Shown here in pieces: positions 8,666 through 18,027 of a stretch of DNA of 64,000 nucleotides. Location of the stretch: the NCBI GenBank assembly GCA_001515945.1, contig LOER01000016.1, positions 1 to 64,000 on the forward strand, in the 5' to 3' direction. Every line of letters begins with the position of its first letter. The stretch's first letter is position 1. The notes beneath the pieces are model-generated. The model made no database searches. It worked only from the letters and a program-made list of their open reading frames with translations, and was not told the DNA's origin. A program made the translations under genes and the position numbers. This stretch comes from Desulfitibacter sp. BRH_c19. GTDB taxonomy: Bacteria; Bacillota; DSM-16504; Desulfitibacterales; Desulfitibacteraceae.

Positions 8666-10570
8666 ATGAAATACTCGGTGACCTTTCTTCCAGATCAAAT
8701 CACAATTGAATTAGAAGCAGGCAAAACTTTAATCCAAGCTGCAAATTATGCAGGTATAGGAATAAAGAGTTCATGTGGTAGTGAAGGCACCTGTGGGCGT
8801 TGTAAGATAAGAGTAATTGAAGGAAATTATCAATACGACAATAAATTCAACTGTACATTACCAAAAAAGCATAGAGATGCAGGATATGTTTTAGCTTGCA
8901 AAACCTTTGTAGAGGATAATATCATTGTTCAAATTCCAACAGAGTCAAGACTTGAAGCTCATCAAGTCTTGATGGACGATAAAGTAGGAATTTTAGCTGA
9001 AACAAACATTTCCCTGTTAAATGGATATAATTTAAATCCATTAAGTAAAAAAATTAAGCTTTCGATGGATGCTCCAAATTTAACCGAGATTATTAGTGAC
9101 TTATCCCGATTAGAGACTGAATTAGCTAAGCAATTTGGAATAAAGAACCCAAAGATTAGTTTGCCAGTTCTATCACAAATGGCAGAGAACTTAAGAAAGG
9201 GTAACTGGCAGGTTACATTAACATTAGCCTTGAACGGTAAAGACTACGAAATAATCAGAATAGATCCTGGTCATGACGACAAGTCTTGCTATGGGCTAGC
9301 AATTGATATTGGCACTACTACTGTTGTAGTCAGTTTGGTTGATCTGGAGAATGGAAGATCTATTGATAAAATGGGAACATATAATCGTCAAGCTAAGCTA
9401 GGTGATGACGTTGTTTCTAGAATGATACACAGCTCATCTGAAGAAAATGGGTTACAGGAACTTCAATCTCTGGTAATTAAAACAATAAATGAATTAACAT
9501 CTAAGTTGTTAGAAAAACATCATCTAACTTCTGATGAAATATGTATTATGGTTACTTCTGGCAACACAACTATGACCCATCTCTTACTTGGTTTACATCC
9601 AAAGTATATTAGACTTGAACCTTATGTTCCTACTGCTACCTTCGCTCCAATAGTGAAGGGTAAGGATCTGGGGTTACAGATGAATCCAGAAGGTCTAGTA
9701 TATAGCTTTCCCGCTGTAGCAAGCTATGTAGGTGGAGATATCGTGTCTGGAGCTCTGGTAACTAAAATATCAAACAAAGAGGAACTTACTCTTTTCATTG
9801 ATATTGGTACTAATGGAGAAATTGTCTTAGGCAACCAGGATTGGCTTATAAGCTGTGCTTGTTCTGCCGGACCTGCTTTTGAAGGTGGTGGCATAACTCA
9901 TGGCACAAGAGCTATGAAGGGTGCCATTGAAAGGGTCGAGATAGACAACGAAACATTTGAAGTTAAGGTAAATACAATAGAATCTGGTAAAGCAATTGGC
10001 ATATGTGGTTCAGGCTTGATAGACTGTATTGCTAAAATGCATCAGGTTGGTATAATTGACAGGACAGGTACTTTTCAAGATACAGAATCCCAAAGAGTAC
10101 AGATTACACATGATGATAAGCTTTTTGTACTTGTATGGAAAGGGGAATCTGGTATTGGGAAAGATGTGTATATATCTGAAAATGATATCAAAAACATTAT
10201 CAGGTCCAAAGGAGCTGTTTTTGCTGGTATTCAAAGTCTATTAAAAACACTTCAGTTGGAAATTGAGTTGATTGATAAGATTTTGATTGCTGGTGGTTTT
10301 GGTAATTATCTTAACATTCCTGATGCTGTTAGACTTGGATTGCTACCGGATTTACCCCTTGAAAAATATGAATTTGTAGGGAATACATCTTTAAAAGGTG
10401 CCGAGTTGGCATTGATATCCCAAGAGTCCTGGAAGCAGGCTGAAAATATTGGGAAAATGATGACATACTTAGAGCTTTCAGTAGGTAATTTATTTATGGA
10501 TGAGTTTATGCAAGCTCTATTTTTACCTCATACTGACTTAAGATTATTTCCTTCAGTTGAATTACGTTAA
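8666..10570 (+). CDS. acsV: Reductive activator of the corrinoid protein (RACo, AcsV)
   Basis: This 634-residue protein has an N-terminal plant-type [2Fe-2S] ferredoxin domain (C37, C43, C46 and C78), a linker, and a C-terminal ASKHA-fold ATPase domain beginning near residue 210 (motif AIDIGTTTVV, later DIGTNGE and AGGFGNYL). Family role: it couples ATP hydrolysis to reduction of accidentally oxidised Co(II) in the corrinoid protein back to Co(I). It sits between acsC and cooC2. An SD-like AGGAG lies 8 bp before the ATG. Confidence 0.95.
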   Translation: MKYSVTFLPDQITIELEAGKTLIQAANYAGIGIKSSCGSEGTCGRCKIRVIEGNYQYDNKFNCTLPKKHRDAGYVLACKTFVEDNIIVQIPTESRLEAHQVLMDDKVGILAETNISLLNGYNLNPLSKKIKLSMDAPNLTEIISDLSRLETELAKQFGIKNPKISLPVLSQMAENLRKGNWQVTLTLALNGKDYEIIRIDPGHDDKSCYGLAIDIGTTTVVVSLVDLENGRSIDKMGTYNRQAKLGDDVVSRMIHSSSEENGLQELQSLVIKTINELTSKLLEKHHLTSDEICIMVTSGNTTMTHLLLGLHPKYIRLEPYVPTATFAPIVKGKDLGLQMNPEGLVYSFPAVASYVGGDIVSGALVTKISNKEELTLFIDIGTNGEIVLGNQDWLISCACSAGPAFEGGGITHGTRAMKGAIERVEIDNETFEVKVNTIESGKAIGICGSGLIDCIAKMHQVGIIDRTGTFQDTESQRVQITHDDKLFVLVWKGESGIGKDVYISENDIKNIIRSKGAVFAGIQSLLKTLQLEIELIDKILIAGGFGNYLNIPDAVRLGLLPDLPLEKYEFVGNTSLKGAELALISQESWKQAENIGKMMTYLELSVGNLFMDEFMQALFLPHTDLRLFPSVELR

Positions 10571-10597
10571 TAAAGATAATAAGGTAGGTGACCAGTA

Positions 10598-11359
10598 GTG
10601 ACTGTAACAATCGCTGTAGCAGGAAAGGGTGGAACCGGAAAAACGACATTTGCCGCATTGGTTATAAAAAGCCTTTTGCAAGGAAAAAATCCTAGTATTT
10701 TAGCCCTGGATGCAGATCCTAATTCAAACTTAAATGAGGCTTTAGGCTTGGAGGTGGAAAAAGCGATTTCTGAGATTTTAGAGGCTACCAAGGACCCAAA
10801 GGCAGTACCTGAGGGTATGTCTAAGCACATGTTTATTGAATATATGCTATCACAAGCTATCATTGAAACAAAAAACATTGATCTGCTAGTTATGGGAGGC
10901 CCACAAGGTCCTGGTTGTTATTGTTATCCTAATGATATTCTAAAGGGCAACATGGACAAACTTGCTCCAAACTACGATTATGTGGTTGTAGATAATGAAG
11001 CAGGATTGGAGCATATAAGTAGGGGTACTGTAAAAAAGGTTAACCATTTATTTGTTATTAGTGATGGTTCAGTTAGGGGAATTAGGTCAGCAGCAAGAGT
11101 TAGAGAGTTGATAGAAGCACTCAAAAACGAAATAGATAATGTCTATCTTGTTATAACCAAAATCTCTAATGAAGAGCAATTAGATACCATAATGCCAGAA
11201 ATCCAAAAGACGGGATTGAATTTTATTGGTTACATCCCAATGGATGAACAAGTTGTGGAATATGATCTGCATGCTCGAGCTTTGTTCGACTTGCCTGATG
11301 ATAGTAAAGCAGTTGAGTCCGTTAAAGACATTCTCAATAAAACAGTTTTAAATAATTAA
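10598..11359 (+). CDS. Second CooC/AcsF-type nickel-insertion ATPase
   Basis: This 253-residue MinD-like ATPase has Walker [10 protein letters not shown] at residues 9-17, a [10 protein letters not shown] switch and a GCYCY motif with C107 and C109. It is homologous to the first-gene CooC but clearly diverged, and is placed between acsV and acsD. In acetogens such a homologue (AcsF) is thought to help load nickel into acetyl-CoA synthase; that role is family-based inference. The start is GTG at 10598 behind AAGGTAGGTG. It could equally be a redundant CODH maturase. Confidence 0.9.
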   Translation: MTVTIAVAGKGGTGKTTFAALVIKSLLQGKNPSILALDADPNSNLNEALGLEVEKAISEILEATKDPKAVPEGMSKHMFIEYMLSQAIIETKNIDLLVMGGPQGPGCYCYPNDILKGNMDKLAPNYDYVVVDNEAGLEHISRGTVKKVNHLFVISDGSVRGIRSAARVRELIEALKNEIDNVYLVITKISNEEQLDTIMPEIQKTGLNFIGYIPMDEQVVEYDLHARALFDLPDDSKAVESVKDILNKTVLNN

Positions 11360-11381
11360 CCTTTGGAAAGGAGAGAAGTTT

Positions 11382-12353
11382 ATGGCAGTAGCAATTTTAA
11401 AAGATAGAAACACTTCTAAGGTTATCGAAGTGACACTCGGAGCTACCAAAGAACAGGGTGGTACACGTTCCCATACAATTACTGTTGGTGGAGATTCTGC
11501 ATTACCTTTCCATCACTTTGAAGGTGAGTTTCCAAACAAACCAGTAGTAGCTATGGAAGTTCAAGACATGGTTCCTAAATGGAGTGCTAGTCTAACAAAA
11601 GAATTAAGTGATGTATGGGGTGACCCTGCTGCGTGGGCACAAAAGTGTGTAGAGGAATATGGAGCTGACTTGATATATCTTAAGTTAGATGGAGCTCATC
11701 CTGATGAGGCTGACCATTCTCCAGAAAAATGTGCTGAAATTGTTAAAAAGGTTCTAGCAGCTGTTAGTGTACCATTAATCGTTGCAGGTTGTGGGGTTGA
11801 AGAAAAAGACAATGAAGTATTACCAGCTGTAGCGGAGGCTGCTGCAGGTGAGAACCTTCTACTTGGTTTTGCTGAACAAGAGAATTATAAAACTTTAACA
11901 GCTGCATGTATGGTTCACAAACATACTATTATCGCTCGCTCACCTCTAGATATAAATATTTGCAAGCAGTTAAACATCTTAATCTCTGAAATGAACCTAC
12001 CTACTTCTAGGATTATTATTGACCCAACGATAGGTGCTTTGGGATATGGGATAGAGTATGCATACTCTATCCTCGAGAGAGCTAGATTAGGTGCTTTGCA
12101 AGGAGATAAAATGCTTGGAATGCCTATTATTGCAACTGCAGGTTTCGAATCATGGAAGACAAAAGAAGCTATCGCTCCTACTGAAGATTACCCTGAGTGG
12201 GGAGATGTAGAAGATAGAGGTGTCTTATGGGAAACTGTAACCGCAACTTCTTTATTACAATCAGGTGTTCACATTTTATTACTCAGACACCCTAAATCAG
12301 TTCAGTTAGTCAAGAAGAGTATAGATCAGTTAATGAAGGTAAATAAGTTATAA
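11382..12353 (+). CDS. acsD: Corrinoid iron-sulfur protein small subunit
   Basis: This 323-residue TIM-barrel beta subunit of the corrinoid/iron-sulfur protein partners AcsC and helps place the corrinoid between methyltransferase and synthase. Family hallmarks are the N-terminal [19 protein letters not shown] segment, the [12 protein letters not shown] strand and the [20 protein letters not shown] stretch. The start follows GGAAAGGAGAG with normal spacing, 22 bp after cooC2. A strong hairpin follows at 12365-12399 before acsE. Confidence 0.95.
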   Translation: MAVAILKDRNTSKVIEVTLGATKEQGGTRSHTITVGGDSALPFHHFEGEFPNKPVVAMEVQDMVPKWSASLTKELSDVWGDPAAWAQKCVEEYGADLIYLKLDGAHPDEADHSPEKCAEIVKKVLAAVSVPLIVAGCGVEEKDNEVLPAVAEAAAGENLLLGFAEQENYKTLTAACMVHKHTIIARSPLDINICKQLNILISEMNLPTSRIIIDPTIGALGYGIEYAYSILERARLGALQGDKMLGMPIIATAGFESWKTKEAIAPTEDYPEWGDVEDRGVLWETVTATSLLQSGVHILLLRHPKSVQLVKKSIDQLMKVNKL

Positions 12354-12364
12354 GTAATCTTAGG

Positions 12365-12399
12365 TTTTTGCTGCAGTATCTAAGGTGCTGCAGCAAAAA
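12365..12399 (+). other. Intercistronic hairpin between acsD and acsE
   Basis: A perfect 12-bp stem TTTTTGCTGCAG/CTGCAGCAAAAA encloses an 11-nt loop. The only T run is in the 5' arm and no T tract follows, so termination on this strand is doubtful. It resembles the acsB-acsC hairpin in placement and likely affects message stability or partial readthrough. Confidence 0.55.
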
Positions 12400-12411
12400 T
12401 TAATATTATAG

Positions 12412-13227
<816 letters not shown>

Positions 13228-13247
13228 TAAGCCTAATATAAGCAATT

Positions 13248-13281
13248 AATAGGCTAGACCATTAGGCCTAGCCTATTTTTT
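13248..13281 (+). terminator. Rho-independent terminator of the acs operon
   Basis: A 10-bp stem AATAGGCTAG/CTAGCCTATT with a 10-nt loop is followed by TTTT, 20 bp after acsE. Confidence 0.9.
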
Positions 13282-13587
13282 ACTTTTGAAAACTTTTTAG
13301 ATATAATACCTCTAGAATATGCACTCGTTTTTAATCTGACATTAGAACACTTTACTTCTTCAGAGTGCTGCTAATTTTTTTGTATTAATAAATAATTTTT
13401 ATTTTATTAATAAACAATCTATAAAAGACTACAAGAACATACCAGAAATTATATGAATTCCTCCTGAAAAGATGGTTGTCTATAACCTGTATTTCAGTTA
13501 ATATATACTAAGTACTATTTTGAATTATTATAAATTTTCTAATAATAGTTATATTTACTAACTTTAAAACCTGTGGGGGTGTAAAAT
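13282..13587 (+). promoter_or_regulatory. Leader region of the methylene-THF reductase gene
   Basis: There is no gene in these 306 bp. A TATAAT at 13302-13307 has only a weak TTTACT 17 bp upstream. About 35 bp further, an imperfect hairpin (TTAG..CACT with AGTG..CTAA, 13343-13374) is followed by seven Ts, so a short terminated transcript or attenuator is possible. The last 80 bp are featureless AT-rich DNA up to the SD GTGGGGG at 13573-13579. The interpretation is tentative. Confidence 0.35.
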
Positions 13588-15138
13588 ATGGAGAATCGCT
13601 TTAAAGAATCATTATTAGACAAAAATACCGTGTCAATAACTTGGGAAGTAGTTCCAGGTAGAGGGGCAAGAGAAAAAGCACAAGAAGTAGCCATGGAGGC
13701 TGCTGAAATAGCGGCCAAAAGTGGTAAAATTCATGCAATTACAATTACTGATATGCCTGGTGGTAATCCTGCAATTTTAGCAGATACTCTCGGAATGGAA
13801 ATGCTAGAGTTAGGTATTGAACCACTAGTACACTTTACTTGTAAGGATAAGAACCGGAATCAAATGGAAAGTCAATTATACTCTTTAGATAGAGCAGGAG
13901 TTCGTAACCTTTTGGTAATGACAGGGGATTATCCTGTTTCCGGTTTTAAGGGAAGACCTAAGCCTGTGTTTGATTTAGATCCTATTCATACAGTCAAGCT
14001 AATTTCAGATATGAATAAAGGACTTGAGGTTCAGGGATTTAAAGGAATGCTTCAGCATGCTAAAAGTGACTTTTTTAGTGGAGTAGCTGTATCACCATTT
14101 AAAGCTACTGAAGCTGAACAAATGGCACAATATTTTAAGTTAAAAAAGAAGATAGCTGCAGGCGGTAATTTTGTTGTTACGAATCTTGGTTATGATGCTA
14201 GAAAGTTTCATGAAGTAATTCAGTTTATGAAACTTAACAACCTGAATGTACCAATTATTGGTAACTTATATGTTTTACCTTATGGAGCAGCAAGGATTAT
14301 GAATCAAAACCAGCTTCCAGGATGTGTAGTTACTGATAAACTATTAGCGCAACTTGATGAAGAAAGAAAAGCTCCAGACAAAGGTGTTGGAGCTAGATTA
14401 TTACGTGCAGCAAAAATGTATGCCTTTATGAAGGGTATGGGCTTTGATGGCATTCATCTAGGAGGCCATAACCTCAAGTTTGAACACGTAGAATATATCA
14501 TGGAAAAAGGGGAAGAGTTGAGTGCTAATTGGCAAGACTATATTTCTGAATTTGATTTCCCAATGCCTGATGGTTTCTACTATTACGAAAAAGACCCTAA
14601 TACTGGATTAAATACTGAAAATCCTACTAGCACTAAGGACCGTCCTCTTGATGCACCAGTTGGAGGCGTCTATAGGCTTTCTAGAGTTGTTCACAGCCTA
14701 ATGTTTGAACCTAATAAAAAATTCTTTGGTATGATGCGTGGAGTTTCAAAGTCTGTAGAAGGTTCCTCAATGGAGAAACTTTATCACGGCCTTGAACATC
14801 TAGCAAAAGTTATAATGTATGACTGCAAAGATTGTGGAGATTGTGCTTTGTCAGATTTGGCATACGTTTGCCCAATGTCTCAGTGTCCAAAGAATCAGCG
14901 CAACGGAGCCTGTGGTGGTAGTTTTAACGGTTGGTGTGAAGTCCATCCTAATAAGAAAAAATGTATTTATGTAAAAGCTTATTCTAGATTAAAGAACTAT
15001 GGAGAGCATTCTCAACTAGATGATTACCATGTAGATCCTTGTAATTGGGACTTACACCAAACATCATCTTGGATAAACTTCTATCTAGGAAAAGATCACT
15101 CCTCAGATCGCTTAGGAATTAAAAAACCTGAAAAGTAA
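13588..15138 (+). CDS. metF: Methylenetetrahydrofolate reductase with fused MetV-like C-terminal domain
   Basis: This 516-residue protein has two parts. Residues 1 to about 330 are a MetF-type flavin TIM barrel (ITWEVVPGRG start, HFTCKDKNRNQ, LLVMTGDYP and IIGNLYVLPYGAA segments). Residues from about 370 form a cysteine-rich MTHFR-C domain (DCKDCGDC, VCPMSQCPKNQRNGACGG, WCEVHPNKKKC), the part encoded separately as metV in several acetogens. It reduces methylene-THF to methyl-THF, the donor for AcsE just upstream. Alone in its transcription unit, it ends with an inverted-repeat terminator. The electron donor cannot be told from sequence; no hdr or etf subunits are adjacent. Confidence 0.93.
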   Translation: MENRFKESLLDKNTVSITWEVVPGRGAREKAQEVAMEAAEIAAKSGKIHAITITDMPGGNPAILADTLGMEMLELGIEPLVHFTCKDKNRNQMESQLYSLDRAGVRNLLVMTGDYPVSGFKGRPKPVFDLDPIHTVKLISDMNKGLEVQGFKGMLQHAKSDFFSGVAVSPFKATEAEQMAQYFKLKKKIAAGGNFVVTNLGYDARKFHEVIQFMKLNNLNVPIIGNLYVLPYGAARIMNQNQLPGCVVTDKLLAQLDEERKAPDKGVGARLLRAAKMYAFMKGMGFDGIHLGGHNLKFEHVEYIMEKGEELSANWQDYISEFDFPMPDGFYYYEKDPNTGLNTENPTSTKDRPLDAPVGGVYRLSRVVHSLMFEPNKKFFGMMRGVSKSVEGSSMEKLYHGLEHLAKVIMYDCKDCGDCALSDLAYVCPMSQCPKNQRNGACGGSFNGWCEVHPNKKKCIYVKAYSRLKNYGEHSQLDDYHVDPCNWDLHQTSSWINFYLGKDHSSDRLGIKKPEK

Positions 15139-15182
15139 TATATAAGAAAACACCGGGTAACCCGGTGTTTTCTTATATATAT
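15139..15182 (+). terminator. Terminator, probably bidirectional, after metF
   Basis: A perfect 17-bp inverted repeat ATAAGAAAACACCGGG/CCCGGTGTTTTCTTAT with loop TAA has a GC core and a U-rich 3' arm. It starts at the metF stop codon. Confidence 0.85.
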
Positions 15183-15237
15183 GGTATATTCTTGTCCCTT
15201 TTAGAATATCTGTTTATAAGGATATTTTTAAAAAAGG

Positions 15238-16008
15238 GTGATGAAATTGAATGTGAGAAGAAACAAAGAGCTCGAATTAAAAATAGTTAATTTGACAGAT
15301 CTATTAATACAAAGTGTAATAGAAGCTAGTCTCAAGGACCCTGAAGAAAAGCCATTAGTTTTAGAAGAAGCAGAAGATTTGATTCTTCAGTTGTCTGAAT
15401 TAATACATGATTTAATTGAAGATGAACAACACTTAGAGTCCATGCTTAGTCAATTAGTTTTTCAAAAATTACCTGGCGACCATATTCTAGAAGGCTTTAA
15501 AGATTTTAATGAAGTGCTATCTGCTCTAATTGAAAAAGGTGTCCATAACTATCGAAGTGGCCTAGATGATGATAACTCAGTTGATGAAGCTGAAATCCCC
15601 ACTAAAGCAAATAAAGATGATATAAACAAGGAAAAAGATATCTATATTAGTAAGATTGATAATGGAATAGAATCGTTATTGAAAGAGGCAACTAGTGGAA
15701 TAATAGACTTAAAATCTAATGCTGACATTAGGACAGAGGATGATGATTTAGCTAAAGATAGGTTTATCTTAGATATTAAAAAAATATATCCAGATCTTGT
15801 AGTCTATAAGAATATAAACTATAAGGGAACAAAATTTCAATACTATATTCCAGAGAGAAAGATAGCAATTGAAATGCATACAAATCCACAGATTTATCAA
15901 GGTTTTAAAGGTATTAAAGAGTTTATTTCTGAAAAACAAGGCATTAAAATAATAAAAATACCCACAAAATACACTATTTCTTCCTTGAAAAGCTTAATAA
16001 AATTCTAA
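15238..16008 (+). CDS. Uncharacterised protein with nuclease-fold-like C-terminus
   Basis: I do not recognise this 256-residue protein. The N-terminal half is acidic and helical (residues about 10-100), followed by a charged low-complexity linker with DDDN and EKD runs. The last 70 residues read as alternating strands and helices ending KFQYYIPERKIAIEMH then KIIKIP. That is the spacing of a PD-(D/E)xK or DUF559-like nuclease core in which the usual D before YIP is absent, so catalysis is unlikely if the resemblance is real. The start ATG at 15238 follows AAAAAAGGGTG; an alternative is GTG 15253. It is monocistronic, in front of the T-box leader. Confidence 0.7.
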   Translation: MMKLNVRRNKELELKIVNLTDLLIQSVIEASLKDPEEKPLVLEEAEDLILQLSELIHDLIEDEQHLESMLSQLVFQKLPGDHILEGFKDFNEVLSALIEKGVHNYRSGLDDDNSVDEAEIPTKANKDDINKEKDIYISKIDNGIESLLKEATSGIIDLKSNADIRTEDDDLAKDRFILDIKKIYPDLVVYKNINYKGTKFQYYIPERKIAIEMHTNPQIYQGFKGIKEFISEKQGIKIIKIPTKYTISSLKSLIKF

Positions 16009-16035
16009 AAAGTACTAGAGGAAAATTATATTTTC

Positions 16036-16044
16036 TGTTATAAT
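16036..16044 (+). promoter_or_regulatory. Extended -10 promoter of T-box operon
   Basis: TGTTATAAT has the TGn extension and a perfect -10 hexamer. The -35 region is poor. Transcription would start near 16051, just upstream of the T-box structure. Confidence 0.6.
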
Positions 16045-16065
16045 AAGTGAAAATTAATATCCTTA

Positions 16066-16297
16066 AATGCAATGATCAGGAAGAAGTAAGTTAGAATTCT
16101 TTTCGCAGAGAGCTGGGTATAGTGTAAACCGGTAAAAGAAACTGCTGAATGCCACCTGTGAGCATGAGAACTGAAATAGAAGTAGGTTCTTAACGAAATT
16201 TCTCGTTAAAGAAAAAAGTGGGTAAATAGATACTTATTTGCTTATTAGGGTGGTACCGCGGGCTATCTCTCGTCCCTTGACGAAAGATAGTCTTTTT
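16066..16297 (+). promoter_or_regulatory. T-box leader controlling the regulator/aminotransferase operon
   Basis: Seen directly: a stem I 5' side with AAGAAGTAAG and the AGAGAG bulge at about 16106; the T-box sequence AGGGTGGTACCGCG at 16247-16260; and a terminator stem CTATCTCTCGTC/GACGAAAGATAG (16263-16274 with 16279-16290) followed by TCTTTTT. Known mechanism: uncharged tRNA pairs with the specifier and with the T-box, favouring antitermination and expression of the downstream genes. The specifier is not clear: the strand CTGAAATAGAAGTAGG (16171-16186) offers GTA (Val) or, in strict spacing, TAG. The amino acid sensed is therefore left open. Confidence 0.93.
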
Positions 16298-16321
16298 ATA
16301 TTTAAAGGAGGTTAAACATTA

Positions 16322-16807
16322 ATGCGTCAAAGACTATTGAATATCTTGGAAACAAATGGTAAGTTAGAACCTAAACAGATTGCTGCAATGTTAGATTTGA
16401 ATGAAGATGATGTAAAAACTGAAGTCACAGCTATGGAAAAAGAGGGTATTATACTTCAATATGGAGCTTTAATCAACTGGGATAAGACTGGGAAAAACGA
16501 TGTAGTAACTGCCCTTATTGATGTTAAGGTTACACCTCAAAGAGATGTTGGTTTTGATGAACTTGCTTCAAAGATTTATAAGTATCCAGAGGTACAATCT
16601 CTTTTTTTAATGTCAGGTAGCTATGACTTTTCAGTACAAATTGTTGGTAAAAGCCTTAAGGATGTAGCTGAATTTGTTGGTAAAAAACTTGCAGTAATCG
16701 AGGGAATTCAGAGTACTACAACTCATTTTGTTTTGAAGAAATATAAGGTTTCACATGTAATATTAGAAAATAACGAAAAGGATAGACGGCAGGTGATAAT
16801 TCCATGA
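16322..16807 (+). CDS. Lrp/AsnC-family transcription regulator
   Basis: This 161-residue protein has an N-terminal winged helix-turn-helix (residues 1-55) and a RAM/ACT-like ligand-binding domain (residues about 65-145, with VTALIDVKV, LFLMSGSYDFSVQIVG and ALIN strands). Such proteins bind amino acids and oligomerise on DNA. It is translationally coupled to the aminotransferase (ATGA overlap at 16804-16807), the same arrangement as the alaR-alaT pair of Bacillus subtilis, so control of alanine or a related amino acid is plausible. It is expressed from the T-box leader. TTAAAGGAGG precedes the start. Confidence 0.92.
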   Translation: MRQRLLNILETNGKLEPKQIAAMLDLNEDDVKTEVTAMEKEGIILQYGALINWDKTGKNDVVTALIDVKVTPQRDVGFDELASKIYKYPEVQSLFLMSGSYDFSVQIVGKSLKDVAEFVGKKLAVIEGIQSTTTHFVLKKYKVSHVILENNEKDRRQVIIP

Positions 16808-17973
16808 TTGATAGCAGTCGATTTTTGTGTCAAAGAGTAATGGAAATTCCTCCATCAGGAATAAGAAAGTTTTTTGATTTAGTAGCTAGTACCCCTGGAG
16901 TTATTTCTTTGGGGGTGGGTGAGCCTGACTTTGTTACTCCTTGGCATGTAAGAGAAGCGTGTGTGCATTCTTTATCTCAAGGGTATACAATGTATACTTC
17001 TAATAAGGGGCTACTAGAATTAAGGGATGAGCTTACTAAGTTCATTTTAAACGAATATTCACTAGAATACTGCCCAGAAAACGAAATACTTGTTACCGTT
17101 GGAGCTAGTGAAGGTGTAGATTTGGCAATACGCTCTATAATCGATCCAGGAGATGAAGTTTTAGTTATTGAACCATCTTATGTATCTTATAAACCCTGCG
17201 TCACCTTGGCAGGTGGTATTCCAGTAGCTGTTCAAACTGATGAGGAATATTCATTTAAGCTACAACCACATCAAATTAGTAAAGCAATCACACCCAAAAC
17301 AAAGGCAATTATATTCTGCTATCCAAATAATCCTACTGGTGGAATAATGGATAAATCAGATTTGGAAGCTATTGCAGATATAATAATAGATAATGACTTG
17401 CTTGTGATAAGCGATGAAATCTACAGTAAGCTCACATATAGCCAAGATCATGTATCCATTGCCACTCTCCCCGAGATGAGGGAGAGAACAATTGTATTAA
17501 ATGGTTTCTCTAAAGCACAGGCTATGACAGGTTGGAGAATCGGCTATGCATTTGGACCTGAACCACTCATAGCTTCAATGGTTAAAATACATCAATACAC
17601 AATGCTCTGTGCTCCGATAATGGGACAAAAAGCTGCACTTGAATCTTTAAAAAATGGAAAAGATCAGATTATAGGAATGTATCACGAATATGATAAAAGA
17701 AGGCGTTTGGTTTACAATTCATTTAATGATATTGGACTGCCTTGTTTTGAACCAGAAGGAGCATTTTATATATTTCCAAATATAACCAAAACAGGTTTAT
17801 CATCCGAGGAGTTTGCTGAAGAATTATTAAACGAGGAGAAGGTAGCCGTTGTTCCTGGAACTGCATTTGGTTTGGGCGGTGAAGGTCACATTCGATGTTC
17901 TTATGCCTCTTCTATAGCAAATCTTGTGGAAGCTATGAAACGTATAGAGACATTTGTTAAAAACAGAATATAA
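16804..17973 (+). CDS. PLP-dependent aminotransferase class I/II (AlaT-like)
   Basis: This 389-residue fold-type I aminotransferase has the PNNPTGG motif near residue 178, the DEIYSKL aspartate-tyrosine site that contacts the PLP pyridine, the LNGFSKAQAMTGWRIGY segment carrying the Schiff-base lysine, and the C-terminal RCSYA arginine that binds substrate carboxylate. It overlaps the Lrp-type gene by 4 bp. By context it probably moves amino groups between alanine, aspartate or branched-chain acids and 2-oxoglutarate; specificity cannot be read from sequence. Confidence 0.9.
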   Translation: MIDSSRFLCQRVMEIPPSGIRKFFDLVASTPGVISLGVGEPDFVTPWHVREACVHSLSQGYTMYTSNKGLLELRDELTKFILNEYSLEYCPENEILVTVGASEGVDLAIRSIIDPGDEVLVIEPSYVSYKPCVTLAGGIPVAVQTDEEYSFKLQPHQISKAITPKTKAIIFCYPNNPTGGIMDKSDLEAIADIIIDNDLLVISDEIYSKLTYSQDHVSIATLPEMRERTIVLNGFSKAQAMTGWRIGYAFGPEPLIASMVKIHQYTMLCAPIMGQKAALESLKNGKDQIIGMYHEYDKRRRLVYNSFNDIGLPCFEPEGAFYIFPNITKTGLSSEEFAEELLNEEKVAVVPGTAFGLGGEGHIRCSYASSIANLVEAMKRIETFVKNRI

Positions 17974-17993
17974 TTATGAAAAACTTTAGGCAT

Positions 17994-18027
17994 AAAAAAT
18001 AAGCGAAACCGTTGTTCGCTTATTTTT
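17994..18027. terminator. Bidirectional terminator between convergent genes
   Basis: The stem AAAATAAGCGAA/TTCGCTTATTTT has A and T runs on opposite sides, so it can terminate both the aminotransferase operon (+) and the gene ending at 18020 (-). Confidence 0.85.

Noticed and set aside
16171-16186. T-box specifier as TAG for tRNA-Pyl
   Set aside because: Register by eye is uncertain, and neither the operon nor the window gives any support for pyrrolysine.
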